DNA of 34,827 nt from Microbacteriaceae bacterium (GCA_014378715.1 JACMNE010000110.1:1-34827), one strand, 5' to 3'. Numbered from the stretch's first letter, positions 1 through 9,930 are shown. Numbers and translations: made by a program. Notes: generated by a model not told the origin, from the letters alone.

Positions 1-1698
1 CCCGCGACATTCACCTACACCCCGCTCGCGGTCGTCGTCCCGACGATCACGAGCCTGGTGCCCGACAACGGACCCGCCGTCGGCGGCACGGTCGTCACGA
101 TCACCGGCTCCGGGTTCACCGGGGCGACGGGGGCCACATTCGACCTCGTCCCCGGCACCGTGTTCGCGGTCGACTCCGACACCCAGATCACGGTGACCAG
201 TCCGGCGCACGCTGTCGGCCCGGTCGGCGTCGTGGTGCAGAAGGCGGGCGGCGACTCGCTCCCCGCGGCGTTCGTCTACACGGCGCTCGCGGTCGTCCTC
301 CCGACGATCACGTCTCTGGTGTCCGACAACGGTCCCGTCTCCGGCGGCACGGTGGTCACGATCACCGGGTCCGGGTTCACCGGGGCTACGACGGCGACCT
401 TCGACGGCGACCCGGGCACCGTGTTCTCGGTCGACTCCGACACGCAGATCACGGTGACCAGTCCGGCCCGGGCGGTGGGAACCATCGACGTGGTGGTGGT
501 GACGGCCGGTGGCGACTCACTGCCAGCGGACTTCACCTACACGGCGCTCGGAGTCGTCCTCCCGACGATCTCGAGCCTGGTGCCCGACAACGGCCCGGTC
601 ATCGGTGGCACGGTGGTCACCATCACCGGCTCCGGCTTCACTGGGGCCACCGGCGTGCTCTTCGATGGGCTTCCGGGGACCGCGGTCGCGGTCGACTCCG
701 ACACCCAGATCACGGTCACGAGCCCCGCGCACATCGCGGGACCCGTGGACGTGGTGGTGGTGAAGGCCGGGGGCAACTCGCTGCCGGCTTCATTCACCTA
801 CACCGAGACCGTGCTCGTCGTCCCGACGATCACGAGCCTGGTGCCGGACAACGGCCCAGTCGAGGGTGGCACGGTCGTGACGATCACGGGGTCCGGGTTC
901 ACCGGCGCGACCGGCGCCACGTTCGACGCCGCTCCCGGCACGGTATTCTCGGTCGACAGTGACACCCAGATCACGGTCACGACCCCGGCGCACATCGCGG
1001 GTCCCGTGGACGTGGTGGTCGTGAAGGCCGGCGGCAACTCGCTGCCAGGCACCTTCACCTACACCGAGTTCGCGATCATCCTCCCGACGATCACGAGCAT
1101 CACCCCGGACAATGGGCCCGACTACGGCGGCACCGTCGTGACGATCATCGGGTCGGGCTTCACCGGGTCCACCGGGGCGACCTTCGGTGGCTCGCCGGGG
1201 ACAGGGTTCACGGTGGTGAGTGACACGGTCATCACGGTCACGGCCCCGCCGCACGCGGCAGGGCCGGTCGACGTGGCGATCGTCAAGCTCGGCGGAGAGT
1301 CCCTTCCCGAGGCGTTCACCTACAACCTGACGACGACCATCATCTCCGTCACGCCCGACCATGGACCTGAGGATGGCGGCGCCACCGTCACGATCACCGG
1401 CTCCTGCTTCGCGGGCGCGACGGCCGTCGTCTTCGGGAACACCCCGGCCGCGAGCTTCACCGTGGTGGACGACTCGACCATCACCGCCGTCAGCCCCGCC
1501 GGAGTCGGGACCGTCGACGTGAGCGTCAACGGCTCGCCGTTGTGCGGTGCCGGCCAGCTCGCCGACGGCTTCACCTTGCAGGCGTCGGCGCTCGCCGCGA
1601 CGGGCGCGACACCGCTCCTCGCATCGCTCGCCGCGCTGCTCCTGCTCGTCGCGGGGGCCGGGGTGCTGTTCGCCCGGCGCCGGAGCATCGGTGGCTAG
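1..1698 (+). CDS. TIG/IPT-repeat surface protein with C-terminal sorting signal (5' partial)
   Basis: The reading frame is already open at base 1, so the N-terminus lies outside the window. The visible 565 residues are the end of one TIG/IPT (Ig-like, E-set) repeat, then five closely similar repeats of about 87 residues and a more divergent sixth. Each repeat has the pattern PDNGP-x2-GGT-VVTITGSGFTG, then DSDTQITV, then a terminal F-TYT strand. The last 35 residues form a cell-wall sorting signal: an LAATG motif, a hydrophobic helix and an RRRS tail, matching the LAXTG signal of class E sortases. The family role is extracellular adhesion or stalk formation; the ligand is unknown. The gene converges on the SRP RNA and the TasA/SipW pair, which suggests a shared surface role (inference). 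A strong hairpin follows the stop. Confidence 0.85.
   Translation, partial: PATFTYTPLAVVVPTITSLVPDNGPAVGGTVVTITGSGFTGATGATFDLVPGTVFAVDSDTQITVTSPAHAVGPVGVVVQKAGGDSLPAAFVYTALAVVLPTITSLVSDNGPVSGGTVVTITGSGFTGATTATFDGDPGTVFSVDSDTQITVTSPARAVGTIDVVVVTAGGDSLPADFTYTALGVVLPTISSLVPDNGPVIGGTVVTITGSGFTGATGVLFDGLPGTAVAVDSDTQITVTSPAHIAGPVDVVVVKAGGNSLPASFTYTETVLVVPTITSLVPDNGPVEGGTVVTITGSGFTGATGATFDAAPGTVFSVDSDTQITVTTPAHIAGPVDVVVVKAGGNSLPGTFTYTEFAIILPTITSITPDNGPDYGGTVVTIIGSGFTGSTGATFGGSPGTGFTVVSDTVITVTAPPHAAGPVDVAIVKLGGESLPEAFTYNLTTTIISVTPDHGPEDGGATVTITGSCFAGATAVVFGNTPAASFTVVDDSTITAVSPAGVGTVDVSVNGSPLCGAGQLADGFTLQASALAATGATPLLASLAALLLLVAGAGVLFARRRSIGG
40..1332 (+). repeat. Tandem 261-bp coding repeats in the TIG protein
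   Basis: Five units start at 40, 301, 562, 823 and 1084, each opening with CCGACGATC. The first four are exactly 261 bp apart; the fifth is 249 bp long and leads into a divergent unit at 1333. Long stretches are nearly identical at DNA level, for example around GTCACGATCACCGG, which suggests recent expansion by unequal recombination or selection for uniform domains. The repeats continue beyond the left edge. Confidence 0.9.
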
Positions 1699-1748
1699 CT
1701 GGCCGGCCTAGCCGGTCGGCCTAGCCGGCCGGATCGCCCATCGAGAGC

Positions 1749-1790
1749 GCGACGCCCGCCCCCACAGACGAAGGTGGGGGCGGGCGTCGC
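1749..1790 (+). terminator. Hairpin terminator after the TIG gene
   Basis: An uninterrupted 17-bp inverted repeat (1749-1765 with 1774-1790) and an 8-nt loop lie 51 bp after the TIG stop codon. There is no T tract, which is common for terminators in high-GC actinobacteria. It sits just upstream of the SRP RNA promoter and would insulate that gene. Confidence 0.7.
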
Positions 1791-1810
1791 CGTGCGACCT
1801 GATGATCCGA

Positions 1811-1816
1811 TAAACT
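1811..1816 (+). promoter_or_regulatory. -10 box of the SRP RNA gene
   Basis: TAAACT fits the actinobacterial TANNNT -10 consensus. The predicted transcription start, seven bases downstream, falls at the first paired base of the SRP RNA (about 1823). No good -35 box is visible. Confidence 0.6.
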
Positions 1817-1822
1817 GGCCAC

Positions 1823-1912
1823 GGCTCCCCGCGTGGCGCCATCCAGGCCAACTCCCCCAGGACGGAAACGTAGCAAGGGTAACCGGGCTCTGGCGGGTGC
1901 GCGGGGGGTCTT
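1823..1912 (+). ncRNA. ffs: Small bacterial SRP RNA (4.5S type)
   Basis: This is the RNA part of the signal recognition particle, which binds Ffh and targets membrane and secreted proteins to the translocon. The diagnostic helix 8 apex is present at 1858-1880: a CAGGACGGAAACGTAGCAAGG segment type with a GNRA tetraloop and the AGCA side of the asymmetric internal loop. The 5' arm beginning GGCTCCCCGCG pairs with the 3' arm CGCGGGGGGTC, closing an approximately 90-nt hairpin. A T-run at 1911-1914 follows the closing helix and can serve as terminator. In many actinobacteria ffs lies just before dnaX; here about 2 kb of surface-protein genes separate them. Confidence 0.9.
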
Positions 1913-1932
1913 TTCTGTCTTCACCTCGCGGG

Positions 1933-2949
1933 CTACGGGGCCGTGCAGTTCACGATGAGCGAGGTCACCGCGGTCACCGTGCGGGTCGCGGCCCCCGAGA
2001 TCCAGGAGAGCCGGGTGGACTGCAGCGTCACCGCCAGGCTACCGACGGTGATGGCACCGAGGGGGATGTCCGCCGTCAAGCCGGTTGTGCTGATCGTGCC
2101 GGTGGTGCCCAGTCCGTTCGCCGTGTAGTTCACCCGGTACCCAGTCGGGGCGAGCCCGGTGGGAGTCGACCAGGTCACTCGAACGCCCGTCGGCACCACA
2201 TTGGTGATGATCGTGCAGCTCGTGATCGTGGGGATGACGAGCGACGTCGTCGACACGGTCGACCGCCCCCGCGCCGGGTCGTTGAAGGCGGCGAGGGTGC
2301 CCTGCGACGCGGGGGCGATGGCCAGGGTTGAGACCACCAGCCCGGTCGAGAGCAGCACGGCCAGCGCCGACATCCGCCCCGGTCCCTGCCCCGTGCGGGG
2401 CGGGTAGAAGGCAAGGGTCAGCAGCCCGCCGATCACCAGGCCGCCGAGGAAGACCCACTGGGGGTGTTCGAGCTCCTCCACCACGAAGCCGGCGCCCGGC
2501 AGCGACCAGACCACCCGGTCGGTCGTCGACTCCACCATCCGCTCGGTGTCGTCGGTGTCGTTGGCGTCCCCCCTGGTCGTGAATCGCACGTTCTGCTGGT
2601 CGAGCGGCTCTGCCTCGACCACCCGGTGGGTGACGCGGATACCGGTGTGCCAGGTCATACTGACGACGTCGCCGACCGCGATCTGGTCAGAGGGCGTGGC
2701 GAGAGCGAGAGCAAGGGAGCCCGTCGGAATCGTGGGACCCATAGAGCCGGTACGGAAGACCAGAGGGGTCGCGCCGAAGACCAGTGCGAGCACCGCGACG
2801 ATCAGGCAGAGCGTGCCGACTCCGGCGCCCAGCCAGAGTGCGACGTCGCGCAGCACGCCGAAGCCGCGTGCCCCGCGGCGGGCATGGGGAGGCGGTGGGA
2901 CCTCGGGCTCTGGGGCGGAGGCCCCACCGTCGCCATTCGTGGGGACCAC
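1933..2949 (-). CDS. SipW-type signal peptidase I with an extra C-terminal extracytoplasmic domain
   Basis: The 338-residue product is a membrane signal peptidase of the ER/archaeal-like SipW class. The family processes TasA/camelysin-type exported proteins. A transmembrane helix lies at about 38-60, followed by the nucleophile motif TGSMGPTIP (Ser69). His108 in VTHRVV takes the place of the general-base Lys of ordinary bacterial enzymes, and Asp128 lies in TRGDAND. Two more hydrophobic segments lie near 166-182 and 192-212. Residues 229-338 form an additional domain with a pattern like fibronectin type III (GVRVTWSTP, then YRVNYTANG). It is preceded by TLAAFNDPA, which resembles the cleavage region of SipW substrates. 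Translation starts at GTG 2949, 8 bp after the TasA-like gene, so the two are probably co-transcribed. No clear Shine-Dalgarno is seen. Confidence 0.8.
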   Translation of the reverse strand: MVPTNGDGGASAPEPEVPPPPHARRGARGFGVLRDVALWLGAGVGTLCLIVAVLALVFGATPLVFRTGSMGPTIPTGSLALALATPSDQIAVGDVVSMTWHTGIRVTHRVVEAEPLDQQNVRFTTRGDANDTDDTERMVESTTDRVVWSLPGAGFVVEELEHPQWVFLGGLVIGGLLTLAFYPPRTGQGPGRMSALAVLLSTGLVVSTLAIAPASQGTLAAFNDPARGRSTVSTTSLVIPTITSCTIITNVVPTGVRVTWSTPTGLAPTGYRVNYTANGLGTTGTISTTGLTADIPLGAITVGSLAVTLQSTRLSWISGAATRTVTAVTSLIVNCTAP

Positions 2950-2957
2950 TCGGCCGG

Positions 2958-3575
2958 CTAGCTCTGGGTGGCGATGAAGGCGAAGTCGACGGTCGCGGTC
3001 TGTCCCTGGGTGATGGCCGGCGCGTCAGCCGGCAGGTTGACCTGGAAGCAGAGGTTCTCGGCGGCGGCAACCGCGAGCGGGCGCGAGGTGAGTGTCGCGG
3101 CACTGAACGCCACGTTGTTCAGGAGGGCGGTGGGCCCTGCGGCGTAGGTCGTCGCATCGCAGACCGCACCAGTGAGCACCTTCACACTGACCCGAAGCGC
3201 ACCGTAGAGGTCGGCCGACCCGCCGGCGACGAGCGCGGTCGACATCGTGTAGCCGAAGGGGAGGGTGCCGGCGTTGCTCACCGTCAGGTTGCCGTAGGTG
3301 GTCGTTCCGGAGCCGACCCCGGTCATGTTCAGAGTGGAGAAGGCGTAGGGCGTCGGATTCCCCTGCTGGGCGTTGAGCTGCAGGTCGATGTTGCCGGTGG
3401 AGAACGTGGACTCGGCCGTACCGTTGTCGGTGAAGGCCGCGAGGGTGAGCACCGTTCCGATGCCGAAGACAGAGCCGGCTGCGAGGACGGCGAGGATGAT
3501 GTCCCGACGACGCTGGGAACGCCCGGGAGGTGTCACTGGAACCGGTGTTGTGTCGAAATCCATGACTGCAGACAT
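2958..3575 (-). CDS. TasA/camelysin-like SipW-dependent secreted protein
   Basis: The product has 205 residues, or 201 if translation starts at the second ATG. After a charged N-terminus with GRSQRRR, a hydrophobic helix at about 26-46 leads into LTLAAFTDNGTAESTF. That is the characteristic signal-peptide and mature-start region of TasA/CalY proteins cleaved by SipW. The rest is beta-rich with FSTGNIDLQL and a C-terminal TVDFAFIATQS strand, as in this family. TasA relatives form extracellular fibres or surface layers; which function applies here is inference. GAGGGA just upstream of ATG 3575 is the ribosome site. The SipW-type peptidase follows immediately, and it is the expected processing enzyme. 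Confidence 0.8.
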   Translation of the reverse strand: MSAVMDFDTTPVPVTPPGRSQRRRDIILAVLAAGSVFGIGTVLTLAAFTDNGTAESTFSTGNIDLQLNAQQGNPTPYAFSTLNMTGVGSGTTTYGNLTVSNAGTLPFGYTMSTALVAGGSADLYGALRVSVKVLTGAVCDATTYAAGPTALLNNVAFSAATLTSRPLAVAAAENLCFQVNLPADAPAITQGQTATVDFAFIATQS

Positions 3576-3605
3576 TGCGTCCCTCGCTGAGATTGGCCCC
3601 CGCCG

Positions 3606-3611
3606 AATCTA
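3606..3611 (-). promoter_or_regulatory. Candidate -10 box for the TasA/SipW operon
   Basis: On the minus strand TAGATT matches TANNNT. Transcription would start near 3599, giving a leader of about 24 nt with a GAGGGA ribosome site before ATG 3575. No convincing -35 box is visible, which would fit an activator-dependent promoter. Confidence 0.45.
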
Positions 3612-3646
3612 ACTGAGCCACGCATTGTCTGGGCTGCTGGCACCCC

Positions 3647-3659
3647 AAACCTAAGGTTT
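3647..3659. promoter_or_regulatory. Perfect 6-1-6 palindrome upstream of the TasA-like gene
   Basis: AAACCT-A-AGGTTT is a perfect inverted repeat about 36 bp upstream of the candidate -10 box of the TasA/SipW operon. It is AT-rich against a GC-rich background. Position and symmetry suit a dimeric regulator site; the regulator is unknown. Confidence 0.4.
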
Positions 3660-3706
3660 CTGACTCACGATCACAAGAGGTTGACAGACATTTGTGCCCT
3701 CCAGCC

Positions 3707-3735
3707 TTGACCCTCGGAGTGGGGGTGGCTAGCGT
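3707..3735 (+). promoter_or_regulatory. Strong sigma-70-type promoter in the TasA-dnaX gap
   Basis: TTGACC at 3707-3712 and TAGCGT at 3730-3735 are separated by exactly 17 bp. This is the best -35/-10 pair I found in the window. The predicted start is near 3742. It points toward dnaX, about 250 bp away, with a strong hairpin in between. Confidence 0.55.
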
Positions 3736-3741
3736 GGGGGA

Positions 3742-3940
3742 CTGCGAGGTCGAGACCAATGTGCGGGGCGGGGGCCCAGTTGTCGTACGTGGCGCGGCCT
3801 CGGATGAGGATTGTCGTCCATGTCCGCACCATCCCCCCTGCTTCCGGTTCCCGCCGGGTGCGCACTGTCGCGCCACCCCGCCTGACACCGGTATCCGACT
3901 GGAGGCTCCGGCAGATTCCCCCGCTTGCCGGAGCCTCCTT
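3742..3940 (+). ncRNA. Candidate small RNA (or long dnaX leader)
   Basis: The 418-bp stretch between the TasA-like gene and dnaX has no convincing protein gene. A transcript from the promoter at 3707-3735 would start near 3742 and end at the 13-bp hairpin at 3901-3938, giving an RNA of about 200 nt. GTGCGG at 3761-3766 can pair with CCGCAC at 3824-3829. No known RNA family is recognised. The alternative reading is a long 5' leader of dnaX whose hairpin attenuates transcription. Confidence 0.35.
3901..3938 (+). terminator. 13-bp hairpin upstream of dnaX
   Basis: GGAGGCTCCGGCA at 3901-3913 pairs perfectly with 3926-3938. The 12-nt loop contains CCCCC, and TT followed by a C/T-rich tract lies downstream. 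It can act as a terminator for the upstream small transcript or as an attenuator before dnaX. Confidence 0.55.
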
Positions 3941-3980
3941 CCCCCTCCCCGTCGACGCGCTGACTGTCGGTGGCAACGGT

Positions 3981-3986
3981 TAGGCT
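3981..3986 (+). promoter_or_regulatory. -10 box of dnaX (leaderless arrangement)
   Basis: TAGGCT ends seven bases before the GTG start at 3994, so the predicted RNA start coincides with the start codon. No Shine-Dalgarno lies before this GTG, which fits leaderless translation. Confidence 0.5.
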
Positions 3987-3993
3987 CGACTTC

Positions 3994-6336
3994 GTGGTTA
4001 CAGCCCTCTACCGTCGCTATCGGCCGGAAACGTTCGCCGAACTCATCGGCCAGGCGCAGGTGACCGATCCCCTGCGCACGGCACTGCGCAACGACCGGGT
4101 GAACCATGCCTATCTCTTCAGTGGTCCGCGAGGCTGCGGCAAGACGACTTCCGCCCGAATCCTTGCCAGGTGCCTCAACTGCGCCGAGGGCCCGACGGAC
4201 ACCCCGTGCGGGGTGTGCCCGAGTTGCGTCGAACTGAGCCGCGACGGCAGCGGATCGCTCGACGTGGTCGAGATCGACGCCGCCAGCCACAACGGCGTCG
4301 ACGACGCCCGCGACCTGCGCGAGCGCGCGGTGTTCGCTCCCGCCCGCGACCGCTACAAGATCTTCATCCTCGACGAGGCGCACATGGTGACCCCGCAGGG
4401 CTTCAACGCCCTGCTCAAGATCGTGGAGGAGCCGCCGGAGCACGTGAAGTTCATCTTCGCGACGACCGAGCCGGACAAGGTCATCGGTACGATCCGCTCC
4501 CGCACCCACCATTACCCCTTCCGACTCGTGCCGCCCGCGCAGATGCTCGAGTATGTGCACGAGCTCGTGGAGAGCGAGAAGGTCGCCGCCGAGCCGGGCG
4601 TGCTGCCCCTCGTTGTGCGCGCGGGCGGAGGGAGCGTACGCGACACCCTGTCGCTGCTCGACCAGCTGATCGCCGGATCCGACGGCACCACCGTGCGCTA
4701 CGAGCGCGCCGTCGCCCTGCTCGGCTTCACCCACGGTGCCCTGCTCGGCGACGTCGTCGACGCGCTGGGAGCGCGCAACGCGGCATCCGCTTTCGGGGCC
4801 GTCGACCGGGTCATCCAGACCGGGCAGGATCCGAGACGCTTCGTCGAGGACCTGCTCGAGCGCCTCAGGGACCTCATCGTCGTGAGCGCCGTTGGGGGAT
4901 CGACCGACAGTGCCGCTGCTGTGCTGCGCGGGTTCCAGCCCGACGAGATCGACCGCATGGCGCAGCAGGCGAACGCGTTCGGGGCCGCCGAGCTCAGCCG
5001 CGCGGCCGATGTCGTCAATGCCGCCCTCACCGAGATGACCGGGGCCACCTCGCCCCGACTCCACCTCGAGCTGATGATAGCCCGGGTGCTCATCCCCGCC
5101 AGCGATGACACCGAGCGGGGGGCCCTTGCTCGTCTCGAACGTCTCGAACGGCGCATCGGCGTCGACACCTCAGCGGATGTCGCGGCCCCCACCGCCGCAG
5201 CACCCGCCGCATCACCCGCTGCCCGGGCCCCCGCGCCCGCCTCGGCTGCCACCGCCGTGCCCGCACTCGTGCCCGTAGTGGCGCGCGTGGCCCAGCCGAC
5301 CGCCGAGCCGACCGCAGAGCCGACCGCAAAGCCAGCCGCGGGCGTCGCCGCACCGGCAGCAGCCTCGATGGTGGCAGCCGCCACCCCGTCCGCCGCCGCG
5401 CCCGTGTCGTTCGAACAGCTCAGGGACGCCTGGGCCGAGATCCTCGACGCCGTCGAGAAGGCCAGGCGCACGGCCTGGATGGTCGTCTTCAACTCGCGCG
5501 TCGTCGACCTCAAGGGAGATGTGCTCTACCTCTCCTTTGTGAGCGAGAACGACGTCGCGAGCTTCAAGCAGCAGCAGGGGGCCGGCGAGGGCGTCAGCGA
5601 GGTGCTGCGCCGCGCGATCGTCGAGGTGCTCGGGCTCCGGGTCAAGTTCATCGTGCGCGTCGACGCATCAGCACCTCCGCTCGTCACGTCCGCGGTGGCC
5701 CCTGCCCCGGCTCCGGCTCCGGCGAACGGAGTCACCGCCGCTACCCCCGCAACCGCCGCGGCCCCCACAACAACCTGGGCGACGGTCGCGGTCCCGAGCT
5801 CCGACCCGACGCGGTCGGAGACCGAACCGGCCACTCGTGCCGCCGCCTCGGTCGCCCCTCCTGCCCCACTCGCGCCCGCTGCCGAAACACCCCCACTCGC
5901 GCCCGCCGCCGAAACACCCGCACCCGCAAACGCCGCACCAGCACCCGCACCTGCGGTTCAGGCGCGCACCGCCCCGTCGGCGGCGTCCGCACCGCAGGCG
6001 CGCACCGCCCCGCCGGCACCGCAGTCCGGCAGCGACGGCCCGACGGAGTACGAGCCCGTCGAGGAGGCCGACCGCGAGCCGGAGCCCGAATTCGAGCCGG
6101 ACGACTCACCGATCGTCGGGACCACCCGTCCCGACGCACCGCGGGGAGCCCAGGCGCCCCAGGCGGCACCGGCGCCCCCGACCACACCCCAGGCGACCCG
6201 GCCGCCGGCACGCGCCGCCACCGGTGTCACCTTCGACAAGCAGCGCTACGGCGAATCCGTGGTGCGCGAGATCCTCGGCGCGAGCTTCATCGAAGAGCTT
6301 GCCGTCGTCCCGCGCGTGATCCCGAGGGGGGAGTAG
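3994..6336 (+). CDS. dnaX: DNA polymerase III subunit gamma/tau
   Basis: This is the clamp-loader ATPase that loads the sliding clamp and couples polymerase cores at the fork. The 780-residue protein opens with [20 protein letters not shown], the usual DnaX N-terminus, which is why GTG 3994 is chosen over the in-frame GTG at 3970. The Walker A motif GPRGCGKTT is at 44-52. Zinc-module cysteines are at 63, 72, 75 and 78, the Walker B motif DEAH at 127-130, and sensor TTEP shortly after. From about residue 390 the protein has long Ala/Pro-rich linkers around a folded segment ([16 protein letters not shown]). It ends in a conserved-looking [15 protein letters not shown] helix. No slippery A/T run suggesting a gamma frameshift product is seen. 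recR follows after 4 bp, with no ybaB/ebfC between them. Confidence 0.95.
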   Translation: MVTALYRRYRPETFAELIGQAQVTDPLRTALRNDRVNHAYLFSGPRGCGKTTSARILARCLNCAEGPTDTPCGVCPSCVELSRDGSGSLDVVEIDAASHNGVDDARDLRERAVFAPARDRYKIFILDEAHMVTPQGFNALLKIVEEPPEHVKFIFATTEPDKVIGTIRSRTHHYPFRLVPPAQMLEYVHELVESEKVAAEPGVLPLVVRAGGGSVRDTLSLLDQLIAGSDGTTVRYERAVALLGFTHGALLGDVVDALGARNAASAFGAVDRVIQTGQDPRRFVEDLLERLRDLIVVSAVGGSTDSAAAVLRGFQPDEIDRMAQQANAFGAAELSRAADVVNAALTEMTGATSPRLHLELMIARVLIPASDDTERGALARLERLERRIGVDTSADVAAPTAAAPAASPAARAPAPASAATAVPALVPVVARVAQPTAEPTAEPTAKPAAGVAAPAAASMVAAATPSAAAPVSFEQLRDAWAEILDAVEKARRTAWMVVFNSRVVDLKGDVLYLSFVSENDVASFKQQQGAGEGVSEVLRRAIVEVLGLRVKFIVRVDASAPPLVTSAVAPAPAPAPANGVTAATPATAAAPTTTWATVAVPSSDPTRSETEPATRAAASVAPPAPLAPAAETPPLAPAAETPAPANAAPAPAPAVQARTAPSAASAPQARTAPPAPQSGSDGPTEYEPVEEADREPEPEFEPDDSPIVGTTRPDAPRGAQAPQAAPAPPTTPQATRPPARAATGVTFDKQRYGESVVREILGASFIEELAVVPRVIPRGE

Positions 6337-6340
6337 AGCC

Positions 6341-6940
6341 GTGTACGAGGGAATCGTCCAGGAGCTCATCGACGAACTCGGCCGCCTGCCCGGCGTCGGA
6401 CCCAAGTCGGCCCAGCGCATCGCCTTCCACATCCTGCAGACCGAGTCCTTCGACGTCACCCGCCTTGCCGAGGTGCTCATGGAGGTCAAGGCCAAGGTTC
6501 GGTTCTGCGCGATCTGCGGCAATGTCACCGAGCAGGAGACCTGCGGCATCTGCCGCGACCCGCGACGGTCGCCCGCCACGATCTGTGTGGTCGAGGAGGC
6601 GAAAGACGTGGTCGCGATCGAGCGCACCCGCGAGTTCCGCGGCCTCTACCACGTGCTCGGCGGGGCGATCTCGCCGATCGACGGCATCGGCCCCGACGAC
6701 CTGCGCATCCGGCAGCTGATGTCCCGCCTCGCCGACGGCACCGTGACCGAGGTCATCCTCGCCACCGACCCGAACCTCGAGGGTGAGGCGACCGCGACCT
6801 ACATCTCGCGCCTGCTGATGCACTTCGACCTCAGGGTCACCCGTCTCGCCTCCGGGCTCCCCGTCGGCGGCGACCTCGAGTACGCCGACGAGGTCACCCT
6901 CGGGCGGGCGTTCGAGGGCCGCCGGGTCGTCGAACACTAG
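6341..6940 (+). CDS. recR: Recombination mediator protein RecR
   Basis: RecR works with RecO (and RecF) to load RecA at gaps during recombinational repair. The 199-residue length is normal. A helix-hairpin-helix region near the N-terminus contains [20 protein letters not shown]. The zinc finger has cysteines at 56, 59, 68 and 71 (CAIC, CGIC). The Toprim domain spans about 79-176, with VVEEAKD and the [12 protein letters not shown] segment. The GTG start at 6341 is 4 bp after the dnaX stop, and GAGGGGGGA overlapping the dnaX end serves as ribosome site, so the two genes form an operon. The stop codon overlaps the candidate lysC -10 box. Confidence 0.95.
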   Translation: MYEGIVQELIDELGRLPGVGPKSAQRIAFHILQTESFDVTRLAEVLMEVKAKVRFCAICGNVTEQETCGICRDPRRSPATICVVEEAKDVVAIERTREFRGLYHVLGGAISPIDGIGPDDLRIRQLMSRLADGTVTEVILATDPNLEGEATATYISRLLMHFDLRVTRLASGLPVGGDLEYADEVTLGRAFEGRRVVEH

Positions 6941-6943
6941 AAT
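6938..6943 (+). promoter_or_regulatory. Candidate -10 box for lysC-asd
   Basis: TAGAAT overlaps the recR stop codon and is close to the TATAAT ideal. Transcription would start near 6950, leaving a leader of about 39 nt that contains the lysC ribosome site AGGAG at 6979-6983. Confidence 0.45.
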
Positions 6944-6988
6944 CGAACGTCGGGTGATCTCATGCCCGCCGGAACCCCAGGAGTTGCA

Positions 6989-9303
<2,315 letters not shown>

Positions 9304-9316
9304 CGGGGAGGTCACC

Positions 9317-9889
9317 GTGTACGACCGCGCCCCGCAGGTCGCTTTCTGCGGCGATTCGTACACCCTCGGCATCGGGGCCAGCACTCCGGCCGCCCGCTGG
9401 TCGACCCGGGTGGCGAAACGGCGCGGCTGGACCGAGGTCAATCCGAGCGTCGATGGCCTCGGCTTCGTGCGCAACCGCTCCGTCTTCGGCGACGGTGACC
9501 TCCCCTCGGTCGTGATCGCCGCCCGTCCCGACATCGTCATCGTGACGCTGGGCCTGAACGACAACTTCGACTTCGCGACATCCGCTGCCCTGATCGAGAG
9601 CCAGATCACCCACGATTTCGAGCGGATGTCGGCGGCGCTGCCCGACGCCCGGTTCATCGTCGTCGAGCCGTTCTGGTACACCGACGAGCGCCCGGAATCG
9701 GTCGACGTGATCGCGGGCTGGGTCCGCGACGCTGCTGAGGGGATCGGAGCCGACCACATCGGAGGGGCGTCGCGCTGGATCGAGGGCCACCCGGAATGGA
9801 TGGCCGACGACGGGCTGCACCCCGACGACGACGGGTACACCGAGCTGACCCGGCGGATGGACGTCGAACTGACCGCGCTCGGGCTGTGA
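9317..9889 (+). CDS. SGNH/GDSL-family hydrolase
   Basis: The 190-residue protein of the SGNH esterase/lipase superfamily has no signal peptide, so it is probably cytoplasmic. The blocks are visible in order: GDSY with nucleophile Ser14, VDGLGF with the block II glycine near 47-49, GLND with Asn81, and DGLHPD with Asp165 and His168 of the catalytic pair. The start is GTG 9317 with GGGGAGGT just upstream, directly after the asd stop. The substrate cannot be read from sequence; esters of lipids or sugars are usual in the family. It is probably transcribed with lysC-asd but has no obvious role in that pathway. Confidence 0.85.
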   Translation: MYDRAPQVAFCGDSYTLGIGASTPAARWSTRVAKRRGWTEVNPSVDGLGFVRNRSVFGDGDLPSVVIAARPDIVIVTLGLNDNFDFATSAALIESQITHDFERMSAALPDARFIVVEPFWYTDERPESVDVIAGWVRDAAEGIGADHIGGASRWIEGHPEWMADDGLHPDDDGYTELTRRMDVELTALGL

Positions 9890-9918
9890 AAACGCACGAT
9901 GCACTCACCTCCCGCACG

Positions 9919-9924
9919 TAAACT
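9919..9924 (+). promoter_or_regulatory. -10 box of mqo (leaderless arrangement)
   Basis: TAAACT is followed by six bases and then the GTG start at 9931, with no Shine-Dalgarno. The predicted transcript begins at the start codon. The same hexamer precedes the SRP RNA. Confidence 0.55.
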
Positions 9925-9930
9925 GACCGA

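Noticed and set aside
1-1344. Repeats as a CRISPR array or satellite
   Set aside because: The 261-bp units are wholly coding and give TIG domains; there are no short repeats with unique spacers.
3759-3983. A possible 74-residue protein in the gap before dnaX
   Set aside because: It reads through the strong hairpin at 3901-3938, is Arg/Pro-rich with no domain, and has only a poor ribosome site. The small-RNA reading explains the region better.
3970-3993. Earlier GTG start for dnaX
   Set aside because: It would place the start codon upstream of the TAGGCT box, and the extra residues do not match the usual DnaX N-terminus.
3576-3993. A tRNA-Ser gene expected near ffs and dnaX
   Set aside because: No cloverleaf or T-arm signature such as GGTTCGAATCC was found on either strand in this gap.
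3025-5064. A 679-codon minus-strand open frame opposite dnaX and overlapping the TasA-like gene
   Set aside because: Antisense to the conserved DnaX AAA+ domain and in a different frame from the TasA-like gene; no recognisable domain.
5160-6200. Programmed frameshift in dnaX giving a gamma form
   Set aside because: No A- or T-run slippery site is seen; the Ala/Pro-rich region is continuous and in frame to the conserved C-terminus.
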